Source of the DNA: Polaribacter cellanae
GTDB taxonomy: Bacteria; Bacteroidota; Bacteroidia; Flavobacteriales; Flavobacteriaceae
Direction: 5' to 3'
Assembly (NCBI RefSeq): GCF_017569185.1
Contig: NZ_CP071869.1
Coordinates: 2,470,001 to 2,534,000, forward strand
DNA length: 64,000 bases
The notes under the pieces are model-generated. The model saw nothing but the letters and a program-made list of their open reading frames with translations. It was not told the DNA's origin and did no database searches. The position numbers were made by a program, and so were the translations under genes. How positions within the stretch are numbered: position 1 is the stretch's first letter; each line of letters opens with the position of its first letter. Positions 58,943 to 64,000 of the stretch are shown piece by piece.

Positions 58943-60394
58943 TTATTCTACAACTATTTTTTGTGTTTTTGTTGTATTTTTACTTTCTAATTTTAATAAA
59001 TATACTCCTGTACTTAGAGAATGTTTAATTTTGTTATCGACTAATGTTCCTCTTGAAACAGAACGCCCATTTAAATCTAAAATAGAATAGTAAACTTTAT
59101 CGTTTAAATTATGAGAAACGTTAATTGTATTTTTTGATGGATTTGGATATATGGAAATTGCATTAAAAGTTGCTTTTTCGATAGATAATGTTGTTGGGTT
59201 TAATACATACAATTCGTTACCTGTTGTACCATTATCACCTTCAAAATAAATTTTATTATTAAATAAAACTAAATCATCAACATCTTTTATGGTGTTGCTT
59301 ATTAAGTCTGTGGTAACTCCATTTGTTCTATATAAATGACCAGTTGTTGTTGTTGCTTCTTCACCTCTATAATATAAAAAACCATCATATTCTAAATAAT
59401 CAGAGGGGTCATGATTTTGTGTATCTCCAGTAAAATTAGAGATATTTATAGTTGTATTTGTTGCAGGGTCGTATGCAATTAAATTATCTCCTCCACCATT
59501 AACAGTAACATCACCTTCAAATAAAATTTTATTATTAAAAGCGACTAAATTATTAACGCCTTTGTAAATATCTGCAGCAGCTACAGCAACTGTTCCAGCA
59601 GTTGTACCATCAGTTTTCCATAATTTGCTTAATGCTTCAAAATACAATTCGTTTCCTAAAATAGTAAAATTACTAATGCTAGCGTTTCCATCATCACCAG
59701 TAATATCTTTTACAAGTGTAAACATATTTGTAGTTGTATCAAAACTGTACAATTCTATGCCAATTGTAGCATCTTGGCTTGCTAAAGATGCATAACAGAA
59801 AATTTTATTTTTAAAAGCAACAATATTTGTTAAAATATTTTCATCATCAGTGCCAGTGTTTGCATTGGTTAAAGTTGTACCATCAAAAACAAGTAAATCG
59901 TTTGTATCTCCAGCAGTAGTAATACCTGTCATGTAAACTTTACCATTAAGAGTAATTGGTCTTTGGGCAGATTCATTAAAATTTGGTAATAATTCTGCAC
60001 TTACAGTTCCTACAGCAGTTCCATCAGATTTCCAAATGTTTGCTCCATCTGCATCACTTACTGTAAAATACATGGTATTATTAAATGTAAAGAATTCTCT
60101 TGGTAGACTACCAGAGCTACCACTATTTATATCTTTAAGTAAAGATGTGCCAGCTTCTGTGCCATCTGTAACCCATAATTCTCTACCTAAATTTGCGTTT
60201 CCTGGAGAATTTAATCCATTAGTATCATGGGCAGAAAAGTAAAGTTTACCATCAAAAACATATAATTGCTGTGGATTTGAACTTTTGTTGGTTTCACCAG
60301 TATTTTCTAAATTAATGTTTTTAACTGGCGATATTTGAGCAGTTAAATAAAAAGTTAGGAATAACATTCCTGCAAAAAGTAATTTTTTAGTCAT
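58943..60394 (-). CDS. T9SS type A protein with ELWVTDGT beta-propeller repeats, 483 aa
   Basis: A signal peptide (LFLTFYLTAQ) precedes a repeat region with GRELWVTDGTEAGTSLLKDI, IWKSDGTAVGTV and KLWKTDGTTAGTVAV, the blade pattern of ELWxTDGT propellers. From residue 400 a type A sorting domain starts (AISIYPNPSKNTINVSHNLN) and ends KTQKIVVE. The protein is exported by the type IX system and is anchored or released at the surface. It lies between the SusC operon and the AraC regulator, in the same orientation. Confidence 0.9.
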   Translation of the reverse strand: MTKKLLFAGMLFLTFYLTAQISPVKNINLENTGETNKSSNPQQLYVFDGKLYFSAHDTNGLNSPGNANLGRELWVTDGTEAGTSLLKDINSGSSGSLPREFFTFNNTMYFTVSDADGANIWKSDGTAVGTVSAELLPNFNESAQRPITLNGKVYMTGITTAGDTNDLLVFDGTTLTNANTGTDDENILTNIVAFKNKIFCYASLASQDATIGIELYSFDTTTNMFTLVKDITGDDGNASISNFTILGNELYFEALSKLWKTDGTTAGTVAVAAADIYKGVNNLVAFNNKILFEGDVTVNGGGDNLIAYDPATNTTINISNFTGDTQNHDPSDYLEYDGFLYYRGEEATTTTGHLYRTNGVTTDLISNTIKDVDDLVLFNNKIYFEGDNGTTGNELYVLNPTTLSIEKATFNAISIYPNPSKNTINVSHNLNDKVYYSILDLNGRSVSRGTLVDNKIKHSLSTGVYLLKLESKNTTKTQKIVVE

Positions 60395-60485
60395 AATAGT
60401 TATTAATTATTTTTCACAAAAGTAATTATTTAGAATGGTTTTAAATAGTTTTTTAACAGTAATTTTTATAGTTTATAAATAAAAA

Positions 60486-60517
60486 AAAATCTCAAGATAT
60501 TTTTACCTTGAGATTTT
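60486..60517 (-). terminator. Bidirectional terminator between the AraC and T9SS genes
   Basis: AAAATCTCAAG (60486-60496) and CTTGAGATTTT (60507-60517) form a perfect 11-bp stem, with A-runs and T-runs on both sides. It lies 98 bases past the AraC stop. Confidence 0.85.
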
Positions 60518-60614
60518 TGCTTTCAATTTTTCAACTTCAATTTTAGTTTTTCTTTTTCAAATTTTATTTGTGTTTTTACACGATAATGGCTAATGAAAAT
60601 TCATTAGGTATATA

Positions 60615-61631
60615 TTATGCTGATACAGCTAACCTATTTTTCTTTTTATAGTTACTTGGCGAACAGTTAAACATTTCTCTAAATTTTTTCGAGAAATAAC
60701 TTCTACTAGAAAAACCTAAACTATAAACGATTTCAGAAATACTTAAATCTGTATTCGTAATTAATTGTTCCGATTTTTTTAAACGTATGGTTCTTACATA
60801 TTCGCAAACTGTTAAACCATGCATTAATTTAAAACCTTCCTGTACTTTTGCTGCAGTTAAACCAATTTTACGAGTTAAAACGTTTACTCTGTGATCCATA
60901 TCTGGGTAGTTGTTTACGTACTCAGTTAATTCTTTTATCAATTCCATTTCGCTTTTTGTTAACGAAGAAGATGCAATTTGTGGGTTTGTTAAATCTTTTT
61001 TATGTTGCTCGATTTCTAAAGCTAAAATTAAGTTTACAATTCCTTTTGTTAATAAAGCTTTTACAACACCCTCATTATCAATTGCTCTTAATTGTTTTAT
61101 GTTTTCTGCGATTTTTAAGTTGTAAGAACCTAAATAAATGTAATCTTCTGTTTTATTTGTAATAAAAGCCTCTTTTAAAGTTGCATTAATAGAAGAAACA
61201 TTTCCTTTTTTTACTGCTGTATTTACAGAAATTATTGTTGTATTTGTTTCCACACCTTCAAACAAATTAATGGTATTTTTTTGGGATACAACATTAGAAA
61301 TTATACTTGTTTGAAAAGTTTCAATTGTATTTATAGTCTCTCTTTTATCAAAAGAATGAGATATTTTTCCTTTAGAACAGTACACAAAATTAATATGTGA
61401 ACCTACATTAGAGTCTATGCTAATTTGTAAATCTCTTTTAGCATTGATATTAAACTCCAATAAACTAATACCATCTTCTAAACTAATAGAACGAATAGTA
61501 CCATTACCTACTTTGTTATTAAGAGTAAGAATATTTTCTCCTGCAACAGTATTTAATGTGCCCCCAATTTCTTTTTGTAATTTATTAAAGAATAAATTTA
61601 AGCCGTTTAATTTAGAATTTACAGTAATCAT
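60615..61631 (-). CDS. AraC-family transcriptional regulator, 338 aa
   Basis: The C-terminal 100 residues are an AraC/XylS double helix-turn-helix (GLTAAKVQEGFKLMHGLTVC, then ISEIVYSLGFSSRSYFSKKF and FNCSPSNYKKKN). The N-terminal 230 residues are mostly beta-rich and are probably a ligand- or partner-binding domain (ISISFDKRETINTIETF-like strands). It probably controls neighbouring SusC/T9SS or its own gene. Three direct repeats of TTTTTTGTTACA lie 110-155 bases upstream of its start and may be its sites. Confidence 0.9.
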   Translation of the reverse strand: MITVNSKLNGLNLFFNKLQKEIGGTLNTVAGENILTLNNKVGNGTIRSISLEDGISLLEFNINAKRDLQISIDSNVGSHINFVYCSKGKISHSFDKRETINTIETFQTSIISNVVSQKNTINLFEGVETNTTIISVNTAVKKGNVSSINATLKEAFITNKTEDYIYLGSYNLKIAENIKQLRAIDNEGVVKALLTKGIVNLILALEIEQHKKDLTNPQIASSSLTKSEMELIKELTEYVNNYPDMDHRVNVLTRKIGLTAAKVQEGFKLMHGLTVCEYVRTIRLKKSEQLITNTDLSISEIVYSLGFSSRSYFSKKFREMFNCSPSNYKKKNRLAVSA

Positions 61632-61737
61632 AATTGGTTGGTTTTTTAAGTTATTATTAGTTTTTGCTTTTAAATCAGTTAAATTTTGTTTAACATTTAA
61701 TTAAAATAATACTACAAAGAAACAACCATAAACGACT

Positions 61738-61790
61738 TTTTTTGTTACACAATTTTTTTTTTTTGTTACATGATTTCATTTTTTGTTATA
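61738..61790. promoter_or_regulatory. Three TTTTTTGTTACA-type direct repeats upstream of araC-family gene
   Basis: GTTACA at 61744, GTTACA at 61765 and GTTATA at 61785 each follow a run of T, with spacings of 21 and 20 bases, two helical turns. The array fits binding by an AraC-type protein on one face of the DNA. Confidence 0.55.
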
Positions 61791-61969
61791 AAACTTATGT
61801 TTTTTTTAAGTTAATAATTTGTTTTACAGTGTTTTAATATAAATTTTTAATTTAAAATCATATTTCAATTAGAAATTATATAAGATATTAAGGAAATTGT
61901 ATAACAAATTTTGTTGCATTTGATTTTAAATCTACTTGAACAAAAAAATAAATTTAAAATTTAAAAGTG

Positions 61970-62256
61970 ATGAAAAATTTGATACCTAATATATATGTTT
62001 CTTTCGGTTGTATTTATTGCAGGTATAAAAACAAGTTCTTCTAATTTAAATAAAGTTGATAAAAAAAAACGTAGAAAAAAAAGTTACAGCAACTTTTGAT
62101 GGAGCAGAAAAAAACTATTATTTTTATACAGATGCAAAAAGAAATGCGCTTTAGTTTTAGGTCATAAATTCAGAAGCAAAGAAAAAATACGATTTGGTTG
62201 CTGGAGATTATGTTGGGAAAAAAAAATCAACATTAATTAATGTGAGTTCTATTTAA
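61970..62256 (+). pseudogene. Decayed small secreted-protein gene
   Basis: An ATG at 61970 starts MKNLIPNIYVSFGC-like sequence and soon frameshifts. Further on a clean frame reads VTATFDGAEKNYYFYTDAKR, two TAG stops, then INSEAKKKYDLVAGDYVGKK and a stop at 62256. The pattern is of a short exported beta-type protein of about 80-90 residues with internal stops. The flanking gaps (61791-61969 and 62257-62440) hold no gene that I can see. Confidence 0.5.
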
Positions 62257-62440
62257 GAAATAATAGATGTCTATATTTTAATTTATAACTACAATTTGTA
62301 AGGTTCTTCTTCCTACGTCATTGAAATGACATTTATTTTTCAATAAAAAAATATAAACACTTAATAGTCAAATAGTAAAGTGTCTAACTCACGTTAATTA
62401 TAATGATGCGAAAATTGTAAGCCTGAAAAAAAATTGAGAA

Positions 62441-62485
62441 ATAATACCTTTTCTGTTTTGAAATTATTGTAAAAGAAAATAATGG
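62441..62485. repeat. Solo relic of the MITE-like repeat, third copy
   Basis: ATAATACCTTTTCTGTTTTG and the following GAAATTATTGTAAAAG match 1257-1295 with few changes, including the adjoining AAAATAATG. No right arm is present. Confidence 0.65.
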
Positions 62486-62543
62486 TTTATCGCTGTTGTA
62501 TTTTTAATACGTTTAACCTGTAAATCTATTGGCTTTTTAATGT

Positions 62544-62696
62544 TTAAGAATTTTTAATTTTATAGCCTACAATCGCAAGTACTACAGCTAATATTAATAA
62601 CAAGTGAACTAATAAAGACCCAACTGCGTATACAAAAAAGCCTAAGGCCCAAATTATTATTATAAGAATAGTAATAGTGTATAGTAAGGTTTTCAT
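62544..62696 (-). CDS. Small hydrophobic membrane protein, lmo0937-like, 50 aa
   Basis: A short frame encodes MKTLLYTITILIIIIWALGF, then FVYAVGSLLVHLLLILAVVL and AIVGYKIKNS. Two transmembrane helices joined by a short loop match the small lmo0937-type membrane proteins annotated in many bacteria. Role unknown, often stress-related. It lies 8 bases before the next minus-strand gene's stop and could be cotranscribed with it. Confidence 0.75.
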   Translation of the reverse strand: MKTLLYTITILIIIIWALGFFVYAVGSLLVHLLLILAVVLAIVGYKIKNS

Positions 62697-62703
62697 GCTT
62701 GCT

Positions 62704-63267
62704 TTAACTTTTATCAATTATATTTTCTATGTTTTTTTTATTTTGTCTTAAGAAATCTTCAGCTTCGCTGGCTAAAATACTTATGGATATTTTATTAGAT
62801 TCTTCCGAGAGTTTATTCATTAAATTTATTTGATTACTAATCATTATATTTAGTTTTGTTAAATAAATGTTTTGATTTATTTCCACTTCTGTAGTATCTG
62901 TAAATGTAGTATTTGTATAGTTAGGCAACAATACCAATTCGTGTTTAGAAAGCTCTTTTAAATTTGTTAAACGTTCTGTAGTATTAAACTCAAAAGATTT
63001 TAAAAGAGACTTTGTTTTTTTGCTTATGTAATTTTTAGATTTAATGTAGTTGCTGTAATTAATTAAATTTATGTAGTTCTCGGATGCTAAAACTAATAGT
63101 TTTGCCTCTTTTTGGCTTTTGTTTATTTTAGCTTCTTTATTGGCTTCATTGTCCTCCTCCGTTTTTCCATTATTGTTTGTGTCACAAGAAACTACTGAGA
63201 GAAAAATTGCTACAAACATAAAAACACTAAGAAGAGAGCTTATCAGTATTTTTTTATTAAGATTCAT
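62704..63267 (-). CDS. Lipoprotein, 187 aa
   Basis: I chose the ATG giving MNLNKKILISSLLSVFMFVA, as the upstream in-frame ATG would add eight residues before a normal signal. The signal ends in a lipobox (FLSVVSC), then an Asn/Glu/Lys-rich spacer (DTNNNGKTEEDNEANKEAK). The mature part is helical (QKEAKLLVLASENYINLINY) with no recognised family; the helix-rich size class resembles DUF4142-type proteins. It precedes the small membrane-protein gene on the same strand. Confidence 0.6.
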   Translation of the reverse strand: MNLNKKILISSLLSVFMFVAIFLSVVSCDTNNNGKTEEDNEANKEAKINKSQKEAKLLVLASENYINLINYSNYIKSKNYISKKTKSLLKSFEFNTTERLTNLKELSKHELVLLPNYTNTTFTDTTEVEINQNIYLTKLNIMISNQINLMNKLSEESNKISISILASEAEDFLRQNKKNIENIIDKS

Positions 63268-63409
63268 TATATGCTTTGTTTTGTTATACAAAGGTTAAAA
63301 AAATTAATGTTTTATTGTTATATAATTAATAACAGAATTTATAGAATTACCATTAAGTTAATGTTAAATTTTATAAGTAGAGGAAAAATATTTGGCAAAA
63401 GTAAAAAAA

Positions 63410-64000
63410 TTATTTAAAAGGAAGAAAAACTTCGAAGATTGCTCCTTTATTTAGTTTCCCTTTAGCAAATATATAACCTTGGTGGTTGTCTACAATTTTT
63501 TTACAAATAGACAAGCCAATTCCTGTTCCAGAATATTCGTTTTTGTTATGTAGTCTGCTAAAAAGCACAAAAATCTTTTCTGCAAATTCTTGGTTAAAAC
63601 CAATTCCATTATCTACAAATGTTAGTTTATGGTAGTTGCTATATTTTGGTTTTTTTAATTTAGGAACATCGTCTGCTGCTACTTTACAGTAAGAAATATT
63701 TATTGTGGGTGCTAGTTCTTTTTTACTGTATTTAAGAGAGTTACCAATTAAATTTATAAATAATTGTTGAGCTTGAAAAGGAATAACGGTCATTACAGGA
63801 ATGGCGTCCGAAGTTATTTTTGCTTTCTTATCTAAAATTGTTTCTGCCAATTCTTGTTTTGCATTTTCTAAAATAAGATTCATATTGGTAGCTTCTAAAA
63901 CTTCTTCCGACTTATTGGTTCTAGAAAACTGTAATAAATCGTCTATTAACAAACGCATTCTAGAAGCTGCAGTTTTTATTCTTTTTAAATACAAGGTTCC
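63410..64000 (-). CDS. Sensor histidine kinase, C-terminal part (5' end outside window)
   Basis: The frame is open to the right edge of the window. It contains the end of the dimerisation helix (RMRLLIDDLLQFSRTNKSEE) and a full HATPase domain. The N box is INLIGNSLKYSKKE, the G1 box is TFVDNGIGFN and the G2 box is EYSGTGIGLSICKKIVDNH. It ends in EVFLPFK. Hybrid or PAS-containing kinases of flavobacteria have this ending. The sensor domain and the phosphoacceptor His lie beyond the window. Confidence 0.9.
   Translation of the reverse strand, partial: GTLYLKRIKTAASRMRLLIDDLLQFSRTNKSEEVLEATNMNLILENAKQELAETILDKKAKITSDAIPVMTVIPFQAQQLFINLIGNSLKYSKKELAPTINISYCKVAADDVPKLKKPKYSNYHKLTFVDNGIGFNQEFAEKIFVLFSRLHNKNEYSGTGIGLSICKKIVDNHQGYIFAKGKLNKGAIFEVFLPFK

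Noticed and set aside
60848..61162. Leu-rich plus-strand frame opposite the AraC gene
   Set aside because: Complement of the regulator's Lys/Asn-rich codons; it only looks like a membrane protein because of base composition.

Overview
The window looks like a chromosome segment of a marine flavobacterium (Bacteroidota, Flavobacteriaceae, of the Polaribacter or Tenacibaculum type). The DNA is AT-rich. Proteins carry type IX secretion (T9SS) C-terminal sorting domains. There is a SusC/SusD pair, GLPGLI proteins and many lipoproteins with late lipobox cysteines. Several promoters fit the Bacteroidota pattern TTG-N17..20-TAnnTTTG. No tRNA, rRNA or CRISPR array was seen.

Layout. 1-9.4 kb: the end of a T9SS surface protein, pheS, gdhA, a His-heptad coiled-coil lipoprotein, two LysE-type exporters, an alpha/beta hydrolase, and a beta-propeller-like lipoprotein behind a cobalamin riboswitch. 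9.8-19.4 kb: dinB, then a type III polyketide / fatty-acid-like cluster (flavoprotein, methyltransferase, type III PKS, dehydratase, ketosynthase, ACP, phosphopantetheinyl transferase). The flavoprotein is frameshifted in an A8 tract. Between ketosynthase and ACP sit a REP-associated tyrosine transposase (RAYT) with its REP palindromes and an IS110-family element inserted in one of those palindromes. 19.4-25 kb: HI0933-type flavoprotein, orphan ABC ATPase, membrane-anchored M28 peptidase, CBS protein and a small zinc-ribbon protein. 25-30.6 kb: a 5.1-kb accessory island that splits the resident ssb gene, supplies a complete second ssb, and carries an AbiEi/AbiEii system, a third co-operonic gene, an IS200-like element and a decapitated helicase. 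30.7-38.4 kb: an outer-membrane channel and a periplasmic nitrate reductase operon (NapD, NapA, tetrahaem NapB-like, tetrahaem lipoprotein, 4x[4Fe-4S] protein, NrfD-like protein). 38.6-42.8 kb: two lipoproteins, an SDR, an HD-like protein and an AlbA_2 protein. 42.9-47.9 kb: an outer-membrane receptor-like protein with a duplicated cassette of small secreted peptide plus GLPGLI protein. 48-52 kb: SGNH hydrolase, ECF sigma / anti-sigma / plug-like protein operon, and di-haem peroxidase. 52.4-61.6 kb: a SusC/SusD locus with accessory lipoprotein, a T9SS beta-propeller protein and an AraC regulator. 61.6-64 kb: a decayed small gene, a 50-aa membrane protein, a lipoprotein and the end of a histidine kinase.

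The strongest observation is in the IS110 element. Its 5' non-coding end folds into a stem-loop followed by two internal-loop hairpins. The first holds segments matching both halves of the REP sequence the element sits in. The second holds segments matching the element's own two ends. This is the layout expected of a bridge RNA, and it implies RNA-guided targeting of REP palindromes. Next in interest are the ssb-splitting island that brings a replacement ssb, the shared TGA-N6-TCATA operator in front of both the channel gene and the nap operon, and the duplicated peptide/GLPGLI cassette. All reading was by eye; homology calls rest on recognised motifs, not on database searches.
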